DNA of 64,000 nucleotides, taken from assembly GCA_001724275.1 (NCBI GenBank), contig MEDZ01000005.1, positions 56,176 to 120,175 of the forward strand, read 5' to 3'. A model generated the notes under the pieces. The model did no database searches, was not told where the DNA came from, and worked only from the letters and a program-made list of their open reading frames with translations. How positions within the stretch are numbered: position 1 is the stretch's first letter; each line of letters opens with the position of its first letter. The translations under genes were made by a program, and so were the position numbers. Shown here in pieces: positions 24,952-32,800 of this stretch. The stretch is from Gemmatimonadetes bacterium SCN 70-22. GTDB lineage: Bacteria > Gemmatimonadota > Gemmatimonadetes > Gemmatimonadales > Gemmatimonadaceae.

Positions 24952-25188
24952 ATGGAGTGGCTCAGGGAAAACTGGTTCTGGCTCGTCGTCACCATCCTGT
25001 TCCTGTTCGTCCACATGGGTCACGGCGGTCACGGCGGTCACGGCGGTCACGGCGGTCACGGCGGTCACGGCGGCCACGGCAGGCGTGACGGCGACGACCG
25101 CCGGGTCGGTGGCGAAGGGCCGCCGAGCGATGCCGATGACGTACCGGATGCCGACGCACGACGGGCGCCTCGTGGTCATCGCCACTGA
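24952..25188 (+). CDS. small membrane protein with a His-Gly-Gly tract
   Basis: 78 aa. One membrane helix (WFWLVVTILFLFVHMGH) followed by seven HGG/HGR units and a charged tail. The layout matches DUF2933-type small proteins (helix plus His-rich tail), of which another example is at 45573. The His tract could bind metal; no function is proven. ATG 24952 has GGAGG with good spacing. The tract is coded by a 9-bp tandem DNA repeat (25018-25080), so its length may vary between strains. Confidence 0.7.
   Translation: MEWLRENWFWLVVTILFLFVHMGHGGHGGHGGHGGHGGHGGHGRRDGDDRRVGGEGPPSDADDVPDADARRAPRGHRH
25018..25080. repeat. 9-bp coding tandem repeat, seven copies
   Basis: Seven head-to-tail copies of GGTCACGGC (last copy GGCCACGGC) encode the GHG tract of the small membrane protein. 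Perfect copies indicate recent expansion or slippage. Confidence 0.9.
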
Positions 25189-25271
25189 GTGGCCGGGCCC
25201 GCACGCCGGCTGCGACGGCTCACGCTCGTCGCGCAGGAACGACGGTGCACCATTCTGACGGAGAAGCCACC

Positions 25272-25544
25272 ATGCTCGACACGAAGCTCGTCTCCTGGTC
25301 CCTCGGCATCTGGGCCGCCATCACGTTCCTCGTCTGTGTGACGCACGGCCTGATCGTCCCGGAGAGCCTGCACATGCGCCCCTTTCTCGAGCAGGTGCTG
25401 CCCGGCTTCCAGTGGCTGACGTGGCGCGGCTTCCTTCTCGGCCTGGTGGAGAGCTTCCTCTTCGGCGCGTACGCGGGCCTCGTCTTCTGCCCCGTCTACA
25501 ACCTGCTGCGCCGACGGCTTGCACCGTCGGCGGTCGCGCGCTGA
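25272..25544 (+). CDS. DUF5676-family small membrane protein
   Basis: 90 aa with two membrane helices (SLGIWAAITFLVCVTHGLIV and FLLGLVESFLFGAYAGLVF). The pattern of a helix, VPESLH, then LPGFQWLTWRGFLLGLVES is that of DUF5676, whose function is unknown but which is often encoded with DUF2933 proteins and metal-resistance genes. ATG 25272 has GGAGAAGCC upstream. A related family member is at 46638-46943. Likely co-transcribed with the His-tract protein. Confidence 0.75.
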   Translation: MLDTKLVSWSLGIWAAITFLVCVTHGLIVPESLHMRPFLEQVLPGFQWLTWRGFLLGLVESFLFGAYAGLVFCPVYNLLRRRLAPSAVAR

Positions 25545-25604
25545 CCGCCGACGGCTCGACCTGTCGGGAGGATTCCCGTCGGTCGGATCGGGAAGCGGAA
25601 CGGC

Positions 25605-27197
25605 TCAGGAGGCCGACGGGCGTGCCCGATCACGGCACGCACGCCGGTACACGGTCTGGTACCGCTCCACCGATCCCTCCCACCCGAAGTCCCGTGCCAT
25701 GGCGGCGCGGACGAGGCGCCGCCACGCCACCGGCTCGCGGTGGTGGTCCAGCGCCCGCCGCAACGCGGCGACGAGGCCGTCCGGCGTGTACTCGTCGAAC
25801 AGGAATCCTGTGACACCGTCCTCGATGGTGTCGGCCAGCCCGCCGACTCGGTGGGCGACAGGGATAGCCCCGTAACGCTGCGCGCGCATCTGCGTGAGGC
25901 CGCAGGGCTCGTAGCGCGAAGGCATCAGCAGCAGGTCGGCGCCCCCCAGCAGCACGTGTTCCAGCCGGTCGCGAAACGCGAGCTGCACGGCCACGCGGTC
26001 GGGCATCGCGGCGGCGAGGGCCGTCAGTGCCCGTGCGTATTCCGGCTCTCCCTCCCCGAGCACCACAAGCTGCACCGGGACGCTCGCCGGGACCTCTGCC
26101 GCCAAGAGGAGGTCCAGCCCCTTCTGCGCGGCCAGCCGGGCGCAGACGGCGACGACCGGTATCGAGTCCGACACGGGGAGGCCGAACGTGCGCTGGAGCG
26201 CCGCCTTGCAGAGCCGCTTGCCCGCCAGGTCGCCCACGCCGAACGGGGCCGCAATGTCGGGGTCGCGCGCCGGATCCCACACCCGCTGGTCGATGCCGTT
26301 GGTGATGCCGACCAGGCGGTCCTCGAGCGCGACGAAGGCGCCGTGCAGGCCGAAGCCGGTGTCGGGCGCGCACAGCTCGCGCGCGTGGGTCGGGCTCACA
26401 GTGACGACGGCGTCGGCGAACGCCATGCCTCCCTTGAGCAGATTCACGCGGCCGTACCACTCGAGCCGCCGCCAGTCGTACAGCCGCGCGGGAAGACCGA
26501 GCCGCGGCAGCGTCTCGGGCGCGCAGTGCCCCTGATACCCCGCGTTGTGGACGGAGAGGACGCTGGCGAGGCGCTGGTGGAACGGATCCGCCGCCCAGTC
26601 CGTACGCAGGTAGACCGGTGCGAGGGCGGTGTGCCAGTCGTGGGCATGCACGACGCGCGCTTCGGGGGCGACCCAGGGAAGGATGGAGAGCGCCGCCCGG
26701 CAAAACAGTGCGAAGCGCCAGGGGTTGTCCGGGTAGTCCGTCCCACCCTCACCGTAGAGGCCCGGTCGGTCGAAGGCATCCGGGAGATCCAGGAAGAGGA
26801 CGCGCGCGGGTCCGGACTCCCCCACCTCGTCGGCGTCGGGCGCGGCTTCGAGGATCCGGGCCTGCGTCGACCAACCCGCGAGCTCCACCGCGAAGCGCGG
26901 CCCCACCGGCTGGAGGCGCGGGACCCTGTCGCGCACGGCCCGATAGAGGGGCATCAGCACGGTCACGACCTGACCGGCGGCACCCTGGTGCCGGGCGAGC
27001 GCGGCGACCGCCTCGCCCAAGCCCCCTGTTCGCGCGAACGGCCAGCACTCGGCCGTCAGGTGCACGACGCCGCCCGGCTGGCCGAGTGCGGGCGAGCGGG
27101 GAGGGCGTGGCGTGGCCACGCGTGTGGCAGGACGTGCTGCCGGGAGCGAGGCGCGGCCGGCCGGTACGGCCGCCGCGCGGTACAGAGCGGATTTCAT
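25605..27197 (-). CDS. glgA: glycogen synthase (GT5)
   Basis: 530 aa. Extends alpha-1,4-glucan using ADP-glucose (or UDP-glucose). The N-terminal GT5 domain contains FARTGGLGEAV near residue 55, where most glycogen synthases have KTGGL; the conserved Lys is Arg here. Further motifs: VVHAHDWHTAL, the GT-B C-terminal phosphate-binding region, and SRYEPCGLTQM with the catalytic-site Glu. An N-terminal extension of about 40 residues is unusual. ATG 27197 is the first in-frame start before homologous sequence. Own promoter with operator at 27270-27318. With glgP, pgm and GH57 in the window, this forms a glycogen cycle. Confidence 0.93.
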   Translation of the reverse strand: MKSALYRAAAVPAGRASLPAARPATRVATPRPPRSPALGQPGGVVHLTAECWPFARTGGLGEAVAALARHQGAAGQVVTVLMPLYRAVRDRVPRLQPVGPRFAVELAGWSTQARILEAAPDADEVGESGPARVLFLDLPDAFDRPGLYGEGGTDYPDNPWRFALFCRAALSILPWVAPEARVVHAHDWHTALAPVYLRTDWAADPFHQRLASVLSVHNAGYQGHCAPETLPRLGLPARLYDWRRLEWYGRVNLLKGGMAFADAVVTVSPTHARELCAPDTGFGLHGAFVALEDRLVGITNGIDQRVWDPARDPDIAAPFGVGDLAGKRLCKAALQRTFGLPVSDSIPVVAVCARLAAQKGLDLLLAAEVPASVPVQLVVLGEGEPEYARALTALAAAMPDRVAVQLAFRDRLEHVLLGGADLLLMPSRYEPCGLTQMRAQRYGAIPVAHRVGGLADTIEDGVTGFLFDEYTPDGLVAALRRALDHHREPVAWRRLVRAAMARDFGWEGSVERYQTVYRRACRDRARPSAS

Positions 27198-27269
27198 CGT
27201 GCGAAGTATGAGGGAGCCTGCCACGTCCCGACGGCGCGCCGCACTCCACGAGCGCCGGATGGTTGCCGA

Positions 27270-27318
27270 ATGGTGGTCACGCCGCCTGAACGGTCGCTGA
27301 GGACCGCGTGAATGCTGG
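27270..27318 (-). promoter_or_regulatory. TCAG 11-bp direct-repeat operator plus -10 (glgA)
   Basis: CTGA, CTGA and GTGA on the + strand at 27286, 27297 and 27308; toward glgA the hexamer CACCAT (complement of 27270-27275) is at the standard offset. Confidence 0.76.
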
Positions 27319-27328
27319 CGGTGCGCAC

Positions 27329-27363
27329 GTCGCGGACGTCGCGGACGTCGCGGACGTCGCGGA
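27329..27363. repeat. 9-bp tandem repeat between divergent promoters
   Basis: GTCGCGGAC is repeated three times plus a partial fourth, between the two operators of glgA and the PLD transcription unit. Not obviously coding. Confidence 0.8.
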
Positions 27364-27376
27364 ATCGCATCTCTCA

Positions 27377-27419
27377 CTCACCCGCGCCTCAGGCGCACCT
27401 CAGGTGGCGGACGTATGCT
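27377..27419 (+). promoter_or_regulatory. TCAG 11-bp direct-repeat operator plus -10 (PLD unit)
   Basis: TCA cores at 27378, 27389 and 27400, then TATGCT at 27414-27419 at the standard offset. Divergently paired with the glgA site. The leader to ATG 27463 is under 40 bases. Confidence 0.8.
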
Positions 27420-27462
27420 GTGGAGGACAGGACAATGGCCGCCTCAGCCCCGGAGCAATACC

Positions 27463-27627
27463 ATGTCCCACCCGTCGGACCCCACGGCTCCCCACGCAGG
27501 CGCCACGTCCAAGGTCCCGGCTTATCAGGCGCCTCCCGCACCGCAGCACTCGATGCGCGTCGCGGCAGCGTCGGCCACCACGGCCGCCGAGCCCCGTCCC
27601 GATCCGGCGACGGAGGCTCGGCGCTGA
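27463..27627 (+). CDS. small Pro/Ala-rich protein, hypothetical
   Basis: 54 aa starting MSHPSDPTAPHAG; no membrane helix and no recognised family. Supported as a gene by position directly behind the operator and -10 at 27377-27419, by GGAG seven bases upstream, and by the overlap of its TGA with the ATG of the following gene (TGATG), a translational-coupling arrangement. It could also be a leader peptide controlling the PLD gene. Confidence 0.5.
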   Translation: MSHPSDPTAPHAGATSKVPAYQAPPAPQHSMRVAAASATTAAEPRPDPATEARR

Positions 27628-29189
27628 TGGGGCCCACGCCCAGCGACCGGCCATCCCACCGGGGGTCAGTGCCTCCCGCCGGTACGCGTCGCGGCCGCGG
27701 TCGCGATCGCGGCCCGTCACCGTCGGGCACGCACCGCGTGCGAGCGCTCGGGCAGCGCCTCGGCGCGGCCATGACCCCGGACTGCGGCTGGCCGGAGCAG
27801 TTCCGGCGTCTACGCCGGAAGCTCATCTGGGCCGCGGTGATCCTCCTGGTGGTCAGCGTCCCGGTGCTCGTCTTTGCGCTCGTCGGCCTGCCGCACGTCC
27901 TCCGTAATCCCCTCGTGCGCAACGTGCTCTCGGCGGGAGGCGTCGCCGGCGTCCCCGCCGTCTCCGACGCGCGCTTCGGCGCGACGGCGACGCTGCTCAC
28001 CGGCACGAGGCTCACCACAGGGAACCGGATCGAGGTCCTCGCGGACGGCGACGGCACGTTTCCGCGCCTGTGGGCCGACCTGCGCTCGGCGCGGCGCTCC
28101 ATCACCGTGCAGATGTACTACGCCGGCCCCGGAGCGGTGGCAGACAGCGCCACCCGCATCCTGGCCGGCCGCGCGCGTGCCGGCGTGGACGTATACTTCC
28201 TCTACGACTCGTTCGGCGCGCAGGACTTCCCACAGCGCTACCTCGACACGCTCCGGGCGGCCGGTGCCCGCACGGCCGAGTTCCGGCCGATCCGCTGGTA
28301 TGCCCTCGATCGGGCGAACCACCGCTCCCACGTCCGCGGCGTCGTCGTCGACGGCGCGGTCGGCTACACCGGCGGCTTCGGCCTCGACGACAAGTGGCTC
28401 GGGCGCGGGCGAACGCGGGCCGAGTGGCGGGAGACGAACGCCCGCTTCACCGGCCCGGCCGTGCGGCAGTTGCAGTCGGTCTTCGTCGCCAAGTGGGCCG
28501 AGGCGACCGGGGAGCTCCTGACCGACATCGCCCTCGAGCCGGAGGTCGATTCGCCGACGGATAGCCCGTATCCCGTGCCGGGGGAGCGCAGCGCCACCGC
28601 CGGCGCTACCGTCGGTGCGACGCCCGCATCCATGCCTGGCGATACGGCGGCCCTGCTCTACAGCCCGCCCCTCACCGGCAGCACGACGGCCGAACGGTTC
28701 CTCGCGCTGTCGATCGCCGGGGCGCGCCGCACGCTCTACGTCAGCAACGCCTACTTCGTCCCGCACGCGGACTTCGTCGAGCTGCTCGCCGCTGCGGCGC
28801 GGCGCGGGGTGGACGTGCGCATCCTCACGAACGGCGCGGAGACGGACGTCAGGACGACGTGGCTCGCCGGCCGCAGCCGCTACGAGTCGCTGCTCGCCGC
28901 CGGGGTGCGCATGTACGAGTACCGGCCGACGACGATCCACGCCAAGACGTTCGTCGTCGACGGTGTCTGGACGGCGGTGGCGACGATGAACTTCGACAAC
29001 CGCTCGCTCGCCTACAACAACGAGGTCGCGCTGGTCACCCGTGATCTGCGCGTCGGCGCGACGCTGGACTCGCTGTTTCTGGAGGACCTGCGCTTCGCCG
29101 ACGAGATCCGGCTCGACGAGTTCCGCCGCCGCCCGTGGACGGCGCGGCTGCTCGAGCGTGGCGCCAGCGTCATCGCGGGCTTACTCTAG
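27627..29189 (+). CDS. phospholipase D / cardiolipin synthase-like protein
   Basis: 520 aa. One membrane helix near residue 70 (LIWAAVILLVVSVPVLVF), then two PLD domains. The second HKD motif is intact (TIHAKTFVVDG, then MNFDNRS). The first reads NHRSHVRGVVVDG, where the lysine of HXK is Arg. Cardiolipin synthases join two phosphatidylglycerols; with the altered first site this one may have changed activity. ATG 27627 overlaps the stop of the small upstream gene and has GGAGG ten bases upstream; ATG 27771 just before the helix is the alternative. A C-terminal fragment of a sister gene is at 19223-19300. Confidence 0.87.
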   Translation: MGPTPSDRPSHRGSVPPAGTRRGRGRDRGPSPSGTHRVRALGQRLGAAMTPDCGWPEQFRRLRRKLIWAAVILLVVSVPVLVFALVGLPHVLRNPLVRNVLSAGGVAGVPAVSDARFGATATLLTGTRLTTGNRIEVLADGDGTFPRLWADLRSARRSITVQMYYAGPGAVADSATRILAGRARAGVDVYFLYDSFGAQDFPQRYLDTLRAAGARTAEFRPIRWYALDRANHRSHVRGVVVDGAVGYTGGFGLDDKWLGRGRTRAEWRETNARFTGPAVRQLQSVFVAKWAEATGELLTDIALEPEVDSPTDSPYPVPGERSATAGATVGATPASMPGDTAALLYSPPLTGSTTAERFLALSIAGARRTLYVSNAYFVPHADFVELLAAAARRGVDVRILTNGAETDVRTTWLAGRSRYESLLAAGVRMYEYRPTTIHAKTFVVDGVWTAVATMNFDNRSLAYNNEVALVTRDLRVGATLDSLFLEDLRFADEIRLDEFRRRPWTARLLERGASVIAGLL

Positions 29190-29192
29190 GGC

Positions 29193-29876
29193 ATGTGCTT
29201 CTCCGCTACCGCCAGCTTCACCGCCGCTGTCGTGCTCGTGCCGGCGGGCGCGCTCACGGCACGTCGTGCCTACACGACCGACCGCCGCTACCTGGCGATC
29301 GGCGTGCTGCCGCTCCTCTTCGGCCTGCAGCAGTTCAGCGAGGGGATGGTGTGGATGGGGGGGGCGCGCCAGGCCCCCGCGCTCGTCGCGGCCTTCTCCC
29401 TGGCCTACATGTTCTTCGCCTGGTTCCTCTGGCCGGTGTGGGTGCCCTTCGCCACGCTGTTCGTGGAGCCGTCGCGGCGGAGGCCGCTCTACCTCCTCTT
29501 CGCCATCGCCGGCGGGACGCTCGGGGGCCTGCAGTACGTGCCCTACTTCGCCCACGACGGCTGGCTCGTCACGACGTTCCTGAATCGAGCCATCGCCTAC
29601 GGGGGCACCGAGCTGCTCGACTTCGTGGTCGGCCGGAACGCCACCTACGCGATCTACCTCTTCATCATCACCGCTCCGCTGCTGATCACGTCGGACCGCC
29701 GCCTGCGGGTGTTCGGCGTGCTGGTGAGCCTGGTCTTCGTGACGACGTACCTGTTCTTCCGCTTCGCCTACATCTCGGTGTTCTGCTTCGGCGGCGCCCT
29801 GATGTCGCTCTATCTCGTGTACGTGATCTTCCGCCTGAAGCCGCGACGGCCGGCGGGCGACCTCGCCGCCGCGTAG
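29193..29876 (+). CDS. DUF6629-family membrane protein
   Basis: 227 aa with seven predicted membrane helices. Begins MCFSATASFTAAVVL, the hallmark start of DUF6629. Function unknown. It starts three bases after the stop of the PLD gene, so the two are co-transcribed. A C-terminal remnant of a related gene is found at 10451-10630. Confidence 0.85.
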   Translation: MCFSATASFTAAVVLVPAGALTARRAYTTDRRYLAIGVLPLLFGLQQFSEGMVWMGGARQAPALVAAFSLAYMFFAWFLWPVWVPFATLFVEPSRRRPLYLLFAIAGGTLGGLQYVPYFAHDGWLVTTFLNRAIAYGGTELLDFVVGRNATYAIYLFIITAPLLITSDRRLRVFGVLVSLVFVTTYLFFRFAYISVFCFGGALMSLYLVYVIFRLKPRRPAGDLAAA

Positions 29877-29892
29877 TGCCGCGCGCCGCCGC

Positions 29893-31380
29893 TCACGCAC
29901 CGAGGAGCTGGCGCCCTGCGGCGAGGATCGCGACGAGCCGCTCCGGGCTCTCCGCCTCGGCGTAGCAGCGTACCAGCGGCTCCGTCCCCGAGGGGCGCAG
30001 CAGGAACCACGCGCCGTCCGCGAGCAGGAACTTGCCTCCGTCGATGCGGTTCACCTCGCGCACCGCGACGCCGCCGAGCGCTGATGGAGGATCGGCGAGC
30101 ACCGCCGCCACTCGTGCCCGGACGTCCGGCGTGAGCTCCACGTCGACTCGACCGGTGTGGAACGCCCCGACGCGCCGGAACAGCTCCACCAGCTGCTCGC
30201 GGATTCCCTTGCCTGTGCGCGCCACCATCTCGGCGACGAGGAGGCAGGCGAGCACCCCGTCCTTGTCGGGGACGTGGCCGGTGATCGCGAGCCCCGCGCT
30301 CTCTTCGCCGCCGAAGACGGCGCTGCCGTCGGCGATGCGCGCGCCGATGTACTTGAAGCCGACCGGCGTCTCGTACACCGTCAGCCCGTGCGCGGCCGCG
30401 ACGGCGTCGACGAGGTGGGTGGTCGCGACAGACCGGGCCACCCCTGCACCACCTCGCCAGCCACGCGTCACGGCCAAGTAATCGAGCAGCAGCCCGAGCA
30501 CGAGGTTGGGCGCGACGAACGTGCCATCCTCGTCCACCACGCCAAACCGGTCGGCGTCGCCGTCGGTCGCGAGGCCCAGCTCCGCCTCGCCCTCCGCGAC
30601 GGCACTCGACAGCTCGCGGAGCCCCGTCTCGTCGGGATCGGGGCGGCGGCCGCCGAAGTACGGATCGCGGTGATCGTGGAGCACCGTGATCCGCGCGCCG
30701 GCGCGGCCGAGCAGGTGGTCGAGGTACCCGCGCGCCGCGCCGTACAGCGGATCCACCACGATGGACGGCCGCTGGCGGCGGATCGCCTCGAGATCCACCA
30801 GGCGCGCGAGCCCCTCGAGGTAGTCGGGCCGGGCATCGACCGGGCGCGGCGCGGCGCGGGTCGCGTCGGCGACGGCCCCGCGGTCCGCCGCCGCGGTGAC
30901 CCCAACGCCGGCGAGCACGTCGATGCGCGCCTCGATGGCCCGCGTCGTCTCTGGCAGGGCGGGTCCACCCCAGGCCGGCGTGAACTTCACGCCGTTGTAC
31001 TCGGGCGGGTTGTGGCTCGCCGTGATCGTGACCGCGCCAGCGAGTCCTCGGCGGATCACGTGCAAGGCTACCGCCGGTGTGGGGGTCGCGGCCTCGCAGA
31101 GGAGCGGGCGCAGCCCGCCGTCCGCGAGTGTCTCCGCCGCGACGCTGGCGAAGCGCTCGCTGAGAAAGCGCGTGTCGTAGCCGACGAGGATCTCGGGTGC
31201 GCCCCGCGACGCCGGCGCCGCCGTCTCCCGCACGTGTTCGGCGATGGCACGGCAGACGAGCCGCACGTTGGCCACGGTGAACTCGTCCCCTAGCACGGCG
31301 CGCCATCCGGACGTGCCGAACCGCGGCGCCATCGGGGGCTCGGCCGCCGCGAAACGCTTCTCATGGGTTGCTGGTGCCAT
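29893..31380 (-). CDS. phosphoglucomutase/phosphomannomutase family protein
   Basis: 495 aa. Interconverts hexose 1- and 6-phosphates via a phosphoserine. All four family signatures present: TASHNPPEYNG near residue 118 (phosphoserine), the metal site DGDADRFG near residue 273, the sugar-binding GGEESAG, and the phosphate-binding RPSGTEP near residue 465. It links glucose 1-phosphate released by GlgP to the glucose 6-phosphate used by zwf. ATG 31380 has GAGGAGGCGGG upstream. Controlled by the operator at 31466-31510. Confidence 0.94.
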   Translation of the reverse strand: MAPATHEKRFAAAEPPMAPRFGTSGWRAVLGDEFTVANVRLVCRAIAEHVRETAAPASRGAPEILVGYDTRFLSERFASVAAETLADGGLRPLLCEAATPTPAVALHVIRRGLAGAVTITASHNPPEYNGVKFTPAWGGPALPETTRAIEARIDVLAGVGVTAAADRGAVADATRAAPRPVDARPDYLEGLARLVDLEAIRRQRPSIVVDPLYGAARGYLDHLLGRAGARITVLHDHRDPYFGGRRPDPDETGLRELSSAVAEGEAELGLATDGDADRFGVVDEDGTFVAPNLVLGLLLDYLAVTRGWRGGAGVARSVATTHLVDAVAAAHGLTVYETPVGFKYIGARIADGSAVFGGEESAGLAITGHVPDKDGVLACLLVAEMVARTGKGIREQLVELFRRVGAFHTGRVDVELTPDVRARVAAVLADPPSALGGVAVREVNRIDGGKFLLADGAWFLLRPSGTEPLVRCYAEAESPERLVAILAAGRQLLGA

Positions 31381-31465
31381 CCCGCCTCCTCGTCATGCTC
31401 CTGACCGGTTCTCTCCTAGCACCTGCTCATCGCGCGCCACGTGCGGTCGGGAGGACTGCGAGTAG

Positions 31466-31510
31466 AGGGTAACGCGCGATGCTGATGCTGGGCTGAGGGC
31501 TCGCTGAGCA
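31466..31510 (-). promoter_or_regulatory. TCAG 11-bp direct-repeat operator plus -10 (pgm)
   Basis: CTGA on the + strand at 31482, 31493 and 31504; toward the mutase gene TACCCT (complement of 31466-31471) is at the standard offset. Confidence 0.8.
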
Positions 31511-31545
31511 GGAAGGTGACGCCACCACGGGCGCCGCCCTGAGTC

Positions 31546-31588
31546 CTCATGGGCGCCTCAGAGCGTCTTCAGCTAACGCAGCTACTCT
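31546..31588 (+). promoter_or_regulatory. TCAG 11-bp direct-repeat operator plus -10 (second USP)
   Basis: TCA cores at 31547, 31558 and 31569, then TACTCT at 31583-31588 at the standard offset. Divergently paired with the phosphoglucomutase site. The leader to ATG 31643 is about 50 bases. Confidence 0.8.
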
Positions 31589-31642
31589 TTGGTACTGCGC
31601 ACAGTTCCGGCTGAAGCCGATACCCACTGGGTGGAGTATCCC

Positions 31643-32623
31643 ATGTTCACCTCGATCATCGTCCCGTTGGCCGGCTCCTCGCTTGCCGACCCTGCTCTAC
31701 GACTGGCCCTCGCTGTCGCCCAGCGTGTGAACGCGCCGGTCGAACTCGTGCACGTCTACGAATCGACGAGGCAGACGCTCGGCGCGCCAGTTCGCGACCC
31801 CGCGTATATCGAGGAGGAGCGAGGCCGACTCCGCCAACGATTCGCCGCGCTCGCCACCCGGCTGGACATCACCCGCAACGTACTGGTGACAGCGACTGTT
31901 CTGGACGGGGAACCGGCCGAGGCGCTGTGCCGCCACACCACCGACAGACGTTCGGCCCTCATCGTCATGGCGACGCACGGCCTCGGCGGCAGGAGCCGCG
32001 AGTGGATCGGCAACGTGGCCGACGCCGTCGTGCGATGGTCCCACGCACCCGTGCTCCTTGTCCACCCCGGTGCGGTCGGCCACGCGGAGGCGACCGGGCC
32101 GCTGTTCCGCCGGGTTCTCGTGCCGCTCGATGGCTCCGAACTCGCCGAGTCCGTCCTCGCCCACGCGTTGGCGTTAGGCGATGCCGCGGCCGGCGTCCAG
32201 GAGGCGACCGCGTTCGAGCTGCTCACCGTCGTGCGCTCGCGCTCCGGCTACCGACGCTCTTCGCCGAACGGACCGCCTGCGCGCGACCAGGAAGCTGGAG
32301 ATCCGCGAGGTACCGTGGGTGACGCGGAGCGCTACCTGGCGCACTTGGCAACGGAGCTCGAGCGATGCGGCACGCGCGTGTACTGGCGCGTCGTCGCGCA
32401 CACACACACGGCGCACGCCATTCTCGAGCACGCGCGAACAACGTCCGCTGACCTCATCGCCCTCTCGACGCACGGGTGTGGCGGACGCCGGCGACGCCTC
32501 GCTCACAGCGTGACGGACGAGATCATGCTCGGAGCGTCGATGCCGATCCTGATATGTCACCCTGATACCGACACCGCCGCTGCCGCAAGTCGGCGACACC
32601 GGGCCATCATCCGTCTCGCGTGA
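31643..32623 (+). CDS. universal stress protein, tandem UspA domains
   Basis: 326 aa, two UspA domains. Domain 1 begins FTSIIVPLAGSSLADPA and has the ATP-type loop MATHGLGGRSREWIGNVADAV; domain 2 begins RVLVPLDGSELAESV and has LSTHGCGGRRRRLAHSVTDEI. In domain 1 the usual PLDGS is PLAGS, losing the Asp. Cytoplasmic. ATG 31643 has GGAG seven bases upstream; the open frame extends 18 codons further without support. Paralogous to the USP at 15543-16526. Confidence 0.92.
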   Translation: MFTSIIVPLAGSSLADPALRLALAVAQRVNAPVELVHVYESTRQTLGAPVRDPAYIEEERGRLRQRFAALATRLDITRNVLVTATVLDGEPAEALCRHTTDRRSALIVMATHGLGGRSREWIGNVADAVVRWSHAPVLLVHPGAVGHAEATGPLFRRVLVPLDGSELAESVLAHALALGDAAAGVQEATAFELLTVVRSRSGYRRSSPNGPPARDQEAGDPRGTVGDAERYLAHLATELERCGTRVYWRVVAHTHTAHAILEHARTTSADLIALSTHGCGGRRRRLAHSVTDEIMLGASMPILICHPDTDTAAAASRRHRAIIRLA

Positions 32624-32656
32624 ACACCGGCTCGTTACTCCCAGGAGCGCGTCGCC

Positions 32657-32800
32657 ATGTCGGACGTTCTCGCCTGGGGCATCGTACTCGCCGCGCTCAT
32701 CGTGCTCCGAAACCCCGGGGTCACCGGGCCGGCCACACCCAATCGCGGATCTCGGGCATATCGTCTCCGTGCTCGGCGATGTACTGCGTGTGCTCGATGA
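32657..32800 (+). pseudogene. possible truncated small membrane gene
   Basis: ATG 32657 with AGGAG upstream encodes MSDVLAWGIVLAALIVLRNP, a hydrophobic helix, then reads antisense into the end of the phosphoketolase gene and stops at 32800. It may be the cut-off start of a small membrane gene behind the USP. Weak case. Confidence 0.3.

Noticed and set aside
25018..25080. Possible CRISPR array
   Set aside because: The units are contiguous 9-bp coding repeats without spacers and encode the His-Gly tract of a small protein.
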